Origin: Agarilytica sp033852175
Lineage (GTDB): Bacteria > Pseudomonadota > Gammaproteobacteria > Pseudomonadales > Cellvibrionaceae
NCBI GenBank assembly: GCA_033852175.1
Contig: JAWSUY010000033.1
Location: 62,001 to 126,000, forward strand
Length of the DNA stretch: 64,000 nucleotides
Direction: 5' to 3'
Position 1 is the first letter of the stretch. Every line of letters starts with the position of its first letter. Made by a program: the position numbers and the translations under genes. The notes under the pieces were generated by a model. The model saw only the letters and a list, made by a program, of their open reading frames with translations, was not told the origin of the DNA and did not search any database. Shown here piece by piece: positions 8,255 to 17,225 of the stretch.

Positions 8255-10510
8255 TTAGGCTTCTTGGAAGTGAGAAATAATCCCGTCAAGAATGCGATCG
8301 AAAACCGGGGTGCTATTAAGAACTTTTGCTTTCTTAAACTGCATATCGTAAGCCAGTTCACGTCTAGAGCGTTGTAAGGTCTTAAAGCCAAAGCGATTAA
8401 CGAACAAGTAGGTGTCGGCATCAATTTTCTTGCTGAGTTTACAGCGGTTTATTTTGCCGTTTTCTTCTTGAAACTCTATCCAAGCACCTTCTTGAATCTC
8501 TTTTGCCTCAATATAGAATTTGCTGGAAAGCTCTTCGTATTTTGATTGTTGACGCTCTAGAGCGGTCATTTCATCCCACGTCTTTTCAACGCCGTCGGCT
8601 TTGCCTAAATTCTCTTTTTGATTTTGATCAAGTTTACGAAATTCAACGTCTTGAGCCCCATGTTTTTCGACGATAGAGTCAATGGTGTTTTCAATTTGTT
8701 CTATTCGGCTTGCACGTGTTGCAGAGTTGTCGATTGCCAGCTCAAGCCCTTTTTCTATACGGCCTAAAATCTCGGGTTTCAATCGTTGAGCGCGGGCTTT
8801 GGAGCGTTCATCGTTATGCGATTTACACAGCCATACTAAATCTGAGACTAATTGCTCATTTTCCACCCAAAGCGCGCCTTCTTTTCCTTCTTTAATGAAG
8901 GTGATAACGAGAACTTGTAGCCAGGTGTTTGTAAGGAATTCGCTGATAGGAGATGGTAGCTTTTCGTCTTTTAACTTTTCGAAAAGTGTTGTTTGCGCGA
9001 AGGATTTTGCATTTCGAATTTTCGCTTTGCCCATTTCTGTTTGGGCTGTACGATTTTCTACTATTGAAGATTTTCGGGATTCTTTTCGTAATAAGTCCTC
9101 AAGCCCTGATTGTATATCTGCAAATATACTGGCATCCAAGGAATATTGACGGTTGATGGTTTGTACGCCATCTACGATCGCTCGATAGAGGGGGTCTCTC
9201 TCCAAGGCTTTACTTTCATCGAATTGAATGCCAGCTTTGGTGATGGTATTAATGAGCAGGCGCGCAGGATGATCATTGTTTGATAAGAAGTTTCTGTCTT
9301 TTAAGGCTACTTTAAGTATTGGGATTTGAAGTCGGCATACCAATGATTGCACTATCAATGGCAAATCTTGGTCTTCCAATATTTTATCGAAAAACATCGC
9401 CACGAGATTGATGGTGTCTTCGTCTGTTTGTCCGAGAGAGTTAGGCGTCGTTGGGTTATTTTTGGCTAACAATTCGTTAACTAGATCTCGCAGGACCACT
9501 TTTGGCTCAGATCGAGCAATTTTATGGTCAACAACAGGTTGTTTTGATGTGAGGCTAGAAGCCAAATCTGTTGTTGCTAAAGCAGGGCCCGGGTTGCTTG
9601 AGTAGGAGTAATAAGGCGCCTTAGCATGCCCTGTTCCTCGAATGGCTGACATGAGTGATGCAAGCATTTCTGGAGAGAGCGAAATAGTACGTTCGCTATG
9701 TGGGTGAGCTGTGCCGTGGGATGGTGTCCTTGTATCGATAGCTGGAGTCGATTGGGTATCCGATAGATCTTGTGCGGCCGGTCTTGTCTGGGTCGCGTTT
9801 TTAATAAGGTTCTTGGGGACCTTTGGCAGAATACCCGTTTCAATGAGCAGTTGGTTCGCGTCGGAATATATATGCCCGAGCTGTTTCAGCATGTGTTTTT
9901 CAAATAGCTTGAACAGAATAAGCCGGGTTTTGATGCTGATTTTTAGGTTGTCGTTACACGATTGTACAAATGCTTTTGCAATTTGACAGGGGTCGAGAGG
10001 GTTGTTGTCCTCTGTTACGGTGGCTTGCAAAAGTAGGTGGTCGAGGCGAATAGACAGTTCATAAATGTCAGTTTTATAGGATTCTCGCGCTCGGCTCGAC
10101 ATGTTTTTAAGCGCGAGCTCCATTTCGAGATCATCGCCTTCAACGATTGAAAGATTAACCTCTTCATTGGGGTTGGGAGACTGTGTTTTTGGTGCGAATC
10201 GAGCGGGAGTTACTAGGCTTTCAAAATCTGAGCTAAGTTTTTGTAAAAAACTACTGATTAGACCTTCTTTTTTGACTCGAATCTCGCGCATGGATTCGAA
10301 ATAAAGATTTTGCTCATTATTGCTAGACGCGCGTTTTGAAAGCTCGTAAAAAAGATCATCTGTCGCCGAAAACATGTGTTCCATCAGTTGCCGGCTAGAG
10401 CTAAGCGAATTGTCTTCGATGTGTTTTAACACACCAGGAGAACTCACTCGTTTCGTTTCAGTATTACCCTTTACCAGCTCTAAGTGGCTGGTTGGATTTT
10501 CAGTAGCCAT
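8255..10510 (-). CDS. DUF1631 family protein (copy 1)
   Basis: This 751-residue cytoplasmic protein has no signal peptide or membrane segment. It is rich in predicted helix, with a low-complexity middle (about 220-330). Two blocks are shared with the second copy at 34946: a central one around LVAMFFDKILEDQDLP and SNNDHPARLLINTI, and a C-terminal beta-rich one around GAWIEFQEENGKINRCKL and YLFVNRFGFK, just before the end. Family DUF1631 has no established function. The C-terminal block looks like a small barrel of the kind seen in PilZ-type domains (inference only). The gene sits upstream of prsK on the same strand, 234 bases away. Confidence 0.8.
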   Translation of the reverse strand: MATENPTSHLELVKGNTETKRVSSPGVLKHIEDNSLSSSRQLMEHMFSATDDLFYELSKRASSNNEQNLYFESMREIRVKKEGLISSFLQKLSSDFESLVTPARFAPKTQSPNPNEEVNLSIVEGDDLEMELALKNMSSRARESYKTDIYELSIRLDHLLLQATVTEDNNPLDPCQIAKAFVQSCNDNLKISIKTRLILFKLFEKHMLKQLGHIYSDANQLLIETGILPKVPKNLIKNATQTRPAAQDLSDTQSTPAIDTRTPSHGTAHPHSERTISLSPEMLASLMSAIRGTGHAKAPYYSYSSNPGPALATTDLASSLTSKQPVVDHKIARSEPKVVLRDLVNELLAKNNPTTPNSLGQTDEDTINLVAMFFDKILEDQDLPLIVQSLVCRLQIPILKVALKDRNFLSNNDHPARLLINTITKAGIQFDESKALERDPLYRAIVDGVQTINRQYSLDASIFADIQSGLEDLLRKESRKSSIVENRTAQTEMGKAKIRNAKSFAQTTLFEKLKDEKLPSPISEFLTNTWLQVLVITFIKEGKEGALWVENEQLVSDLVWLCKSHNDERSKARAQRLKPEILGRIEKGLELAIDNSATRASRIEQIENTIDSIVEKHGAQDVEFRKLDQNQKENLGKADGVEKTWDEMTALERQQSKYEELSSKFYIEAKEIQEGAWIEFQEENGKINRCKLSKKIDADTYLFVNRFGFKTLQRSRRELAYDMQFKKAKVLNSTPVFDRILDGIISHFQEA

Positions 10511-10935
10511 TAACGTTATAACTCTAGTTTGTATCGTGCAGATCGCATGCCGCTATCGCTTGGTTTTTGCGCGATTTAATAAGAAACTTAAATCTATCAG
10601 GTACTGGTGCAAAATTTGTACCGTTGATGGAGTATTTACGCAACTAGTGCGCTCAGTTTGTTACCTTGGGGTACGAAAGTAACATAAGTGCTGGTCGATG
10701 AATATGCTCTGTGGCTCAAGCTGTGCCTATAAGTCGCTATATTCGTCCATAAAATCATGCTGGCGTCTTATGCCGCTTTATTATAAGTGAGGCTAGTGAG
10801 TAAAAAGCTTGATCTAAGCGGTTCTGTAAAAAAAGTCGACAGATTTTTCCTGGTTTGATGAAATATAATTCAGCTTTGGTTGCGGCTCATCACCTCACGG
10901 TTATAATGCTCCAAACCTGATATTCCGGAATTGTT
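10511..10935. other. 425-bp divergent intergenic region, DUF1631 / trpG
   Basis: There is no convincing gene here. A TATAAT hexamer at 10864-10869 lies 67 bases upstream of the trpG start and is the best -10 candidate for the trpGDC transcript. The best -35-like match (TCGACA, 10836-10841) is too far away at 22 bases, so the promoter is uncertain. I see no trp leader peptide with tandem Trp codons and no clear attenuator. Confidence 0.35.
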
Positions 10936-11514
10936 ATGTTGTTGATGATCGATAACTATGACTCGTTTACGTACAACATCGTGCAGTATTTGAGGGAGTT
11001 GGGGGCTGAAGTACGCCTTGTTCGAAACGATGAGATTACGCCTTCATATATCGACACCATTAGACCGGATAAAATTGTGCTTTCCCCTGGCCCTGGTACG
11101 CCGGAGGATGCTGGCATTTCGCTGGCAGTAGTGAGAAATTTTTCCAGCAGCATTCCTATTTTGGGGGTTTGCCTTGGTCATCAGTGTTTGGCTCAGGCCT
11201 ATGGTGGCAAGGTGATATTGGCCGGCAGCGTAATGCATGGAAAGACATCTAAGGTGCATCATGATTCCAAGGGGCTGTTTCAACAGATTGACAGTCCATT
11301 TTTAGCCACTCGTTATCATTCCCTTGTTGTTGATGGGCAAAGCCTGCCTTCACAGCTTGAGATAACTGCTTGGACTGAAAAAGAATCCGGGAAAACTGAT
11401 GAAATTATGGGACTGCGTCACCGGCAGTATCCATCCTTCGGTGTTCAATTCCACCCTGAGTCTATCTTGAGTGAAAGTGGTCACCAGCTACTTAAAAATT
11501 TTGTAGATCTTTAA
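10936..11514 (+). CDS. trpG: anthranilate synthase / aminodeoxychorismate synthase glutamine amidotransferase
   Basis: This class I glutamine amidotransferase subunit supplies ammonia from glutamine to anthranilate synthase (and often also to aminodeoxychorismate synthase for folate). The 192 residues begin LLMIDNYDSFTYNIVQYL, contain the catalytic cysteine in LGVCLGHQCLAQAYGG, and end with the His-Glu pair in VQFHPESILSESG. It starts an operon with trpD and trpC. The synthase partner trpE is not in the window, although trpE often lies upstream in related genomes. Confidence 0.95.
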   Translation: MLLMIDNYDSFTYNIVQYLRELGAEVRLVRNDEITPSYIDTIRPDKIVLSPGPGTPEDAGISLAVVRNFSSSIPILGVCLGHQCLAQAYGGKVILAGSVMHGKTSKVHHDSKGLFQQIDSPFLATRYHSLVVDGQSLPSQLEITAWTEKESGKTDEIMGLRHRQYPSFGVQFHPESILSESGHQLLKNFVDL

Positions 11515-11539
11515 CGTTATTAAATTTAAAGAGAATCAT

Positions 11540-12571
11540 ATGAATATTCGTGATGCTTTGTCCAAAGTTGTAGAAAAGCAAGATCTTGAGCAGGTTGAAA
11601 TGCATGCTGTAATGAAGGAAATCATGACTGGAGAGGCAACTCCTGCGCAAGTGGGCGCGTTTCTCGTTGCCTTGAGAATGAAGGGGGAGACGATAGATGA
11701 AGTCAGCGGAGCTGCCCAGGTAATGCGAGAGCTCGCAACTCCCGTGTCTATTGATGTTGAATTTATGGTGGATACCTGCGGAACTGGTGGTGATGGGGCA
11801 AACTTATTCAACGTATCCACTGCTTCGGCCTTTGTTGTGGCTGCTGCAGGTGGGCATGTGGCGAAACATGGTAATCGCTCTGTATCCAGCTCTACCGGTA
11901 GTGCTGATGTGTTAGAGCAAGCGGGTGTGAATTTGTCTGCAACTCCAGAGCAAGTTGCTCGAGCTGTTGAGCACGTTGGTGTGGGTTTTATGTTTGCTCC
12001 TGCGCATCACGGAGCTATGAAGCATGCGATTGGGCCTCGGCGTGAGCTAGGATTGCGCACCATTTTTAATATGTTAGGCCCTATCACTAATCCGGCCGGC
12101 GTAAAGCGTCAGGTGCTGGGGGTTTTTGATCGAGACCTTTGCCGTCCTATGGCAGAAGTTTTACAGCGATTGGGGAGCCAGCATGTGATGGTGGTTCATG
12201 CAGAAGATGGGCTTGATGAAATTTCAGTTGCGTCGTCGACGTTTGTTGCGGAGTTGCGTGATGGCGAGATACAAGAGTATAAAATTGACCCCCAGGATTA
12301 TTCCTTGGCTCACGCTGACTTGTCTGGCTTAAGTGTGGATAGCGCCGAGCAATCACTGAATCTAATTGATGGCGTATTTTCTAAGCGAGAAGGACCGGAC
12401 TTTGAAAAGGCTCGAGATATTGTGGCGATTAATGCTGGTGCCGCGATTTATGTTTCAGGCCTTACTGATTCACTAGCGAATGGTATTTCAATGGCTGAAG
12501 ATGCTATTGGCAGTGGAGCAGCAAAAGAAAAACTGAAAGAACTTATAGAATTTACATCCGTAGCGAATTAA
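11540..12571 (+). CDS. trpD: anthranilate phosphoribosyltransferase
   Basis: TrpD transfers phosphoribose from PRPP to anthranilate, the second step of tryptophan synthesis. The 343-residue length is standard. The PRPP-binding DTCGTGGDGANLFNVSTA block, the KHGNRSVSSSTGSADVLE motif and the FMFAPAHHGAMKH segment are all intact. It lies 25 bases after trpG, and trpC follows almost at once. Confidence 0.97.
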   Translation: MNIRDALSKVVEKQDLEQVEMHAVMKEIMTGEATPAQVGAFLVALRMKGETIDEVSGAAQVMRELATPVSIDVEFMVDTCGTGGDGANLFNVSTASAFVVAAAGGHVAKHGNRSVSSSTGSADVLEQAGVNLSATPEQVARAVEHVGVGFMFAPAHHGAMKHAIGPRRELGLRTIFNMLGPITNPAGVKRQVLGVFDRDLCRPMAEVLQRLGSQHVMVVHAEDGLDEISVASSTFVAELRDGEIQEYKIDPQDYSLAHADLSGLSVDSAEQSLNLIDGVFSKREGPDFEKARDIVAINAGAAIYVSGLTDSLANGISMAEDAIGSGAAKEKLKELIEFTSVAN

Positions 12572-12586
12572 TTGAGAGAGACAGTT

Positions 12587-13384
12587 GTGACGGGAACACC
12601 GGATATATTAAAAAAAATTATCGCGCGTAAGCATGAAGAGATTGCGGAACGCAAAAACCAAAATAGCTTGTCAGCGCTTAAGTCTGCTTCAGTGGGGCTT
12701 GAGCCCGGACGTGGTTTTGTTAAGGCTATAGAGAATAAAATTGAGCAAGGCTTGCCTGCGGTTATTGCCGAGGTTAAAAAAGCATCGCCGAGTAAAGGTG
12801 TCATCCGCGAAGATTTTAATGCACCCGAAATTGCCAAAAGTTATGAGGCGGGTGGGGCTGCGTGCTTATCGGTATTAACGGATGTTGATTTTTTCCAGGG
12901 GGCTGATGAATATTTGCAGCGCTCACGTGAAGCCGTTAGTTTGCCTGTGATACGAAAAGACTTTATGGTTGATGAATACCAGATATATGAATCTAAAGTG
13001 CTAGGGGCCGATTGTATTTTGTTAATTGTTGCTGCATTAGATAAAACACAGTTAATTGATCTCAATGAGGTTGCTCTCGAAATCGGGTTGGACGTGTTAG
13101 TTGAGGTACATAACCAAAGCGAGTTAGATTTGGCTTTGGAGCTTCCAAACCGTTTGTTAGGAATCAATAATCGAGATTTGCATAGCTTTGAAGTTAGCTT
13201 GGACACGACGTTATCGCTTATGACCAATATTCCTGATGATAAAATTATTATAACGGAAAGCGGTATTCACGGCCAGCAGGATGTTGAGCTGATGCGTAAG
13301 AATAATGTGAATGGGTTTTTAGTTGGGGAGTCGTTTATGAGGCACCCCGATCCGGGCGCCAAGCTTAGAGAGCTATTCTTTTAG
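12587..13384 (+). CDS. trpC: indole-3-glycerol-phosphate synthase
   Basis: TrpC closes the indole ring, turning CdRP into indole-3-glycerol phosphate. The protein has the expected start TPDILKKIIARKHEEIAERK, IAEVKKASPSKG with the catalytic lysine, IRKDFMVDEYQIYES, GINNRDLHSFEV and the phosphate-binding ESGIHGQQDVELM. I place the start at the GTG at 12587 because GAGAGAG precedes it by 6 bases and family members begin at that point. A TTG at 12572, directly after the trpD stop, would add five residues. It is the monofunctional form, not fused to trpF. Confidence 0.95.
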   Translation: MTGTPDILKKIIARKHEEIAERKNQNSLSALKSASVGLEPGRGFVKAIENKIEQGLPAVIAEVKKASPSKGVIREDFNAPEIAKSYEAGGAACLSVLTDVDFFQGADEYLQRSREAVSLPVIRKDFMVDEYQIYESKVLGADCILLIVAALDKTQLIDLNEVALEIGLDVLVEVHNQSELDLALELPNRLLGINNRDLHSFEVSLDTTLSLMTNIPDDKIIITESGIHGQQDVELMRKNNVNGFLVGESFMRHPDPGAKLRELFF

Positions 13385-13424
13385 AAAAATATAAATTGAT
13401 TTTTGTGGGAGGCTAAGATTTTGC

Positions 13425-13458
13425 GTTGACCGATATTCTTTTGGGGAAATCGGTTAAC
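13425..13458. terminator. hairpin between convergent trpC and vfr
   Basis: GTTGACCGAT (13425-13434) pairs with ATCGGTTAAC (13449-13458) with one mismatch around a T/G-rich 14-base loop. It lies between two convergent genes and overlaps the vfr stop codon, so it may serve both. There is no clear T-run. Confidence 0.4.
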
Positions 13459-14089
13459 GTGTTCCGTATACCACCATAGTTTTTCCTTTTACGGAAACTA
13501 AACCCTGGTCTTCTAGGGTTTTCAGAACTCGACCTACCATCTCGCGGGAGCAGCCTACAATTCGACCAATTTCTTGGCGGGTGATTTTAATCTGCATTCC
13601 GTCTGGATGAGTCATTGCGTCAGGCTCTTTACACAGGTCCAGCAATGTTCTTGCGACCCTGCCTGTTACATCCAAGAAGGCTAAATCACCAACTTTCCGG
13701 GTTGTATTCCTGAGTCGTCTCGCCATTTGGGAGCCGAGTGAGAACAAGAACTCTGGGTGCAATTCGGAAATTTCATTAAACTTGGTGTATGAAATTTCGC
13801 CGATTTCACATTCGCATTTAGCTCTCACCCATGCGCTTCGATTGTCTTGTTCGTCAAACAAGCCCATTTCACCGAAAAAATCACCATCGTTAAGGTAGGC
13901 GACAATCATCTCTCGGCCTTCTTCGTCTTCAATTAAGACGGTGACCGAACCTTTGATTATGTAATAGAGCGAGTCACTTTTGTCTCCTGCGTATATAAGC
14001 GTGCTTTTTGCAGGGTAGCGACGTCTATGGCAATGACTTAGAAATTCGTCTGCGTTTTCGATATGGCGAGTAAGTGAAACAGGAACCAA
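13454..14089 (-). CDS. vfr: cAMP-receptor protein Vfr/Crp
   Basis: This CRP-family transcription regulator has 211 residues. The N-terminal cyclic-nucleotide domain includes the cAMP phosphate-binding cassette GEMGLFDEQDNRSAWVRA, almost the same as in E. coli CRP, with its Arg-Ser pair. The C-terminal winged helix-turn-helix reads ITRQEIGRIVGCSREMVGRV. Its place after trpC and before osmC is that of vfr in Pseudomonas, where Vfr controls virulence, pili and carbon use. Binding of cAMP is likely from the conserved cassette. Confidence 0.93.
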   Translation of the reverse strand: MVPVSLTRHIENADEFLSHCHRRRYPAKSTLIYAGDKSDSLYYIIKGSVTVLIEDEEGREMIVAYLNDGDFFGEMGLFDEQDNRSAWVRAKCECEIGEISYTKFNEISELHPEFLFSLGSQMARRLRNTTRKVGDLAFLDVTGRVARTLLDLCKEPDAMTHPDGMQIKITRQEIGRIVGCSREMVGRVLKTLEDQGLVSVKGKTMVVYGTR

Positions 14090-14260
14090 TGTAGAAACCT
14101 CTATTATTAGAATTCATCCGTCTACTGTTCGAGTATAACCCCTAAGAGAGATAATGCACCACACCCCTCTGTATTATTTGCGAGATGGATTAGCATTAGT
14201 AAAAACTCCGAGCTGTGTTAATCTCCTCGAATTAGACAGATACAGTCATTGGGGTTCAGT

Positions 14261-14680
14261 ATGCAAGCAATAGTTAGTTGGTTAGACGGAGTGTCATTTG
14301 AGGGGAAGTCGGGCAGTGGTCACTCAGTCATCATGGATGGTCCACCTGATCATGGAGGGCAAAACAAAGGTGTTAGACCAATGGAAATGCTTTTGCTGGG
14401 GCTTGGCGGCTGTGCTTCCTTTGATGTTATGTCGATATTGCAAAAGTCTCGGCAAAAAGTTACCGACTGCAAGGTTGAATTAGGCGCCGAAAGAGCTGAT
14501 GCCGTGCCTTCTGTGTTTAATAAAATCAGTATGAAGTTTATTGTATCTGGTGACGGTCTGAAGGAGTCGCAGGTGGCTCGTGCTGTTAAGTTATCGGCAG
14601 AGAAGTATTGTTCAGCTTCCATTATGTTCGAAAAAGCGGGTGTTGAGCTGATTCACAGTTATGAGATTGTTGGCGTTTAG
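14261..14680 (+). CDS. OsmC/Ohr family protein
   Basis: This small (about 139-residue) cytoplasmic protein belongs to the OsmC-like peroxide-reductase fold. Both redox cysteines of the family are visible: one in LLLGLGGCASFDVMSIL and one in SAEKYCSASIMFEKAG. The ATG at 14261 is the likely start; a TTG at 14249 would add four residues. It stands divergent from vfr, as in Pseudomonas. Its true substrate is unknown. Confidence 0.88.
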   Translation: MQAIVSWLDGVSFEGKSGSGHSVIMDGPPDHGGQNKGVRPMEMLLLGLGGCASFDVMSILQKSRQKVTDCKVELGAERADAVPSVFNKISMKFIVSGDGLKESQVARAVKLSAEKYCSASIMFEKAGVELIHSYEIVGV

Positions 14681-14711
14681 CCGTTCTCTAATTGTTATTT
14701 CTTTAATGTGT

Positions 14712-14748
14712 TGCCTCCTACGTTGATGTAGAGGCAGCTCGTCTTTTT
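14712..14748 (+). terminator. Rho-independent terminator after osmC
   Basis: A TGCCTC...GAGGCA stem with a bulged CTAC/GTAG extension is followed within about 10 bases by a run of six Ts (14743-14748). It lies about 30 bases past the osmC-family stop codon. Confidence 0.65.
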
Positions 14749-14788
14749 TCTCTATTTCTCTTTTCTCTCTATCTTTTCTCTGATTAGG

Positions 14789-15445
14789 TCAAATCCTGTA
14801 GGCCAGCTCGGTCATTACTTTAGACATTGCTGACATTCCCGACTTGATTGGAGCGGGGAAGTTGTAGCCTCCGGCTTGGAGTGCCATATGACCGTGCCTC
14901 TCTTCATCAATCAGCATTTGCTCTACGATGGCTTTTGATTCTAAATCTGTTTCCGGTAGGCTTTTTAGGTGGTGAGACAGGTGTTTGCATACCTGTTCTT
15001 CGGTTGCGGCAACAAAGCCCAAGCTTACTTTATCGCTGATGAGGCCCGCTGTTGCTCCAATGCCAAACGAGAGAGAATACCAAATCGGGTTGAGTAAGCT
15101 GGGACGGCTATTGAGGTTTTCGAGTCTTTTTTCGCACCAAACCAAGTGATCAATTTCTTCTTCGGCAGCGTGGGCCATCTCTTGCCGAATTTCCGGTAGC
15201 TTTGCTGTGAGGGCTTGTCCTTGGTAGAGCGCTTGGGCGCAGACTTCCCCTGTATGGTTAACCCGCATAAGCCCAGCGGAATGTTTTGACTCTGTTTCGC
15301 TTAGCGTAGTCTTTTCTGAGCTTTCAGCTTTGGGAGTGGGCCGTTTTGCGTGGTTGGCTCGTGTAGAAAGGCTTCTTAATGCAGTGTCGATACCGCATAT
15401 TGCTAGGTCAATGAAGCTTAAATGTCGTTCTGTTTGTTTTGTCAT
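14789..15445 (-). CDS. coq7: 2-polyprenyl-3-methyl-6-methoxy-1,4-benzoquinone monooxygenase Coq7
   Basis: This di-iron hydroxylase catalyses the last hydroxylation of ubiquinone synthesis. The paired iron ligands are clear: E in MRVNHTGEVCAQALY, EEEIDH in the second helix, and DEERHGH near the C-terminus. At 218 residues it is the standard bacterial Coq7. It replaces UbiF in this lineage. It is convergent with the osmC gene and divergent from the AAA ATPase, with a fold-back repeat lying between the divergent starts. Confidence 0.93.
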   Translation of the reverse strand: MTKQTERHLSFIDLAICGIDTALRSLSTRANHAKRPTPKAESSEKTTLSETESKHSAGLMRVNHTGEVCAQALYQGQALTAKLPEIRQEMAHAAEEEIDHLVWCEKRLENLNSRPSLLNPIWYSLSFGIGATAGLISDKVSLGFVAATEEQVCKHLSHHLKSLPETDLESKAIVEQMLIDEERHGHMALQAGGYNFPAPIKSGMSAMSKVMTELAYRI

Positions 15446-15494
15446 GGTATTGCTTAGGTCTGTGGACTTAAATAAAGTGATAGCTACAGCTAAC

Positions 15495-15655
15495 TAGTGC
15501 CCATCCCGAAATAGGCCCTGCTGCGGATAAATAAAAACGCTCATCTTTGCACCACCACATGTAGTTGTTTGCAATAAGCAAACGCCCACATGTGGTGACG
15601 CAAATCTAAGAGCTTTTATTGCCCCTCGCGACGAGCCATTTCTGGACGGGCACTA
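15495..15655 (+). repeat. fold-back intergenic repeat, copy 1
   Basis: This 161-base element is an imperfect palindrome end to end. It starts TAGTGCCCATCC and ends with GGACGGGCACTA. Moving inwards, TTTGCACCACCACATGT pairs with ACATGTGGTGACGCAAA around a loop holding GTTGTTTG. It shares ends and core with the elements at 29679 and 44669 and is in the same orientation. It fills the gap between coq7 and the AAA ATPase gene. It has no coding capacity. A MITE-like or REP-like non-autonomous element is the best description. Confidence 0.75.
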
Positions 15656-15674
15656 ACTATTGGTATTTTCGCAC

Positions 15675-17159
15675 ATGAATAATAATGACTTAAGACTAAT
15701 ACTCAATGCAAAGGTTTCGTTGGTTGTAATTGAAACATATGATGAGTTGAGAGCGCTTTCGCTCTTAGAGAGCTTGTTTCAATACGAAAAGATTCCTGCT
15801 TGGCGTTGGTCTGTAACCGAGGGTTTATCCAGTTTGGGTTTTGGGCTGAGCCTAAATGCTAAAGAATCGCTTGTCGAGCCTGAGTCTGTGCTTAAGCATA
15901 TTAAAAGCTGCGAAGAAAAAAGCGCTTTTGTGTTGTGTGATTTCCACCCATTTCTGGACGAAGCAAAAAATGTTCGCTTTTTAAAGGATATTGTTTTTAG
16001 CCTCGCTGGCCATAAAGTCGTTTTGGTCAGTCATCAACTCTCTCTTCCTCCAGAACTTTCTCGTTACGCCGCTTCCGTGAGTCTTTCGATGCCATCAGAA
16101 GATGAGATTTTGGCAATTATTCGAGAGGAGGCTAGGGTGTGGGCAGGCAGTAACAACAAGTCGAGAATTAAAACCGATAGTCTTACTTTGCAGAAGCTCG
16201 TCGGGAACCTGAAGGGCTTGCCTCATCAAGATGTGAGACGCTTGGCTCATGGGGCAATAGCCGATGATGGCGCGATTACTGAGTCGGATTTGCCAGAGCT
16301 GGCTCGTCGTAAGTTTGAACTTATGGATATGGAAGGCGTGCTTCACTTCGAGTTTAGCTCCGCACATTTACGTGAAGTCGGCGGCTTAAATACGCTAAAA
16401 AAATGGTTGGAAGATCGTCGGCATATGGTCACCAAGGATACTGACGCTGGCGGGGGTAAGCATTTGGATGCGCCAAAAGGGGTTTTACTCTTTGGCGTTC
16501 AGGGCGGAGGGAAGAGTTTAGCCGCAAAATCGATTGCGGGGGTTTGGGGCTTACCGCTTTTGAGGCTGGACATGGGCGCCTTGTTTAATAAGTATGTTGG
16601 CGAAACTGAGAAAAATTTACGTGAGGCCTTGAAGCTAGCGGACCTGATGTCACCCTGCGTACTGTGGATGGATGAAGTTGAAAAAGGCATGTCTCAGGAA
16701 GGTTCTGATAATGCCACTAGTAAACGTTTGTTAGGGACATTATTGACGTGGATGTCAGAGCGAAAGAGCAAAGTGTTTTTAGTGGCGACGAGCAATGATA
16801 TCAGCGTTCTACCTCCTGAGCTGATGCGTAAAGGCCGCTTTGATGAAATCTTTTTTGTCGATTTACCCGATCAAATAACACGTACGATGATATTTAGAAT
16901 TCATTTGAAAAGGCGCGGCTTAGAGCTAGAATGTTTTGATCTTGGCGTACTTGCTGATGTGACGGAAGGGTTTACTGGTGCTGAGATTGAGCAGGCCGTT
17001 GTGAGCGCAACATATTCAGCGTCAGCTCGTGAAGAAGCGGTTACCCAAACTCATGTTGCAAACGCTATCCATAAAACTCAGCCATTGTCCGTTGTAATGG
17101 CTGAGCGCATCAATGAATTACGCAGTTGGGCTAAGGAGCGAGCGGTATTTGCTAATTAG
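15675..17159 (+). CDS. Ycf46-like AAA+ ATPase
   Basis: This protein of about 494 residues has an N-terminal region of unknown role (about 1-225) and a C-terminal AAA+ domain with Walker A (GVQGGGKSLAAK), Walker B (CVLWMDEVEKG), an arginine-finger region (LMRKGRFDEIFF) and a lid helix (GFTGAEIEQAV). This is the plan of the Ycf46/Slr0374 family of uncertain function. The ATG at 15675 is chosen over a TTG at 15660. No partner gene is nearby. Its stop codon coincides with the start of a collapsed repeat (17157). Confidence 0.8.
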   Translation: MNNNDLRLILNAKVSLVVIETYDELRALSLLESLFQYEKIPAWRWSVTEGLSSLGFGLSLNAKESLVEPESVLKHIKSCEEKSAFVLCDFHPFLDEAKNVRFLKDIVFSLAGHKVVLVSHQLSLPPELSRYAASVSLSMPSEDEILAIIREEARVWAGSNNKSRIKTDSLTLQKLVGNLKGLPHQDVRRLAHGAIADDGAITESDLPELARRKFELMDMEGVLHFEFSSAHLREVGGLNTLKKWLEDRRHMVTKDTDAGGGKHLDAPKGVLLFGVQGGGKSLAAKSIAGVWGLPLLRLDMGALFNKYVGETEKNLREALKLADLMSPCVLWMDEVEKGMSQEGSDNATSKRLLGTLLTWMSERKSKVFLVATSNDISVLPPELMRKGRFDEIFFVDLPDQITRTMIFRIHLKRRGLELECFDLGVLADVTEGFTGAEIEQAVVSATYSASAREEAVTQTHVANAIHKTQPLSVVMAERINELRSWAKERAVFAN

Positions 17160-17193
17160 TGCCTAGCCAGGCTTCTCTTTCTGAGTCGGCACT
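17157..17193 (+). repeat. collapsed copy of the fold-back repeat (ends only)
   Basis: These 37 bases begin TAGTGCCTAGCCA (11 of 13 matches to the repeat's left end TAGTGCCTGTCCA) and finish TTTCTGAGTCGGCACT (12 of 16 matches to the right end TTTCTGGACAGGCACT), followed by a TTAGC also seen beyond copy 3. The core is missing. As in copy 3, the first three bases are the stop codon of the preceding gene. Likely a deletion derivative; chance resemblance is possible. Confidence 0.45.
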
Positions 17194-17225
17194 CATTAGC
17201 TTTTCTAGCGGAGTTGGTGGGCAAG

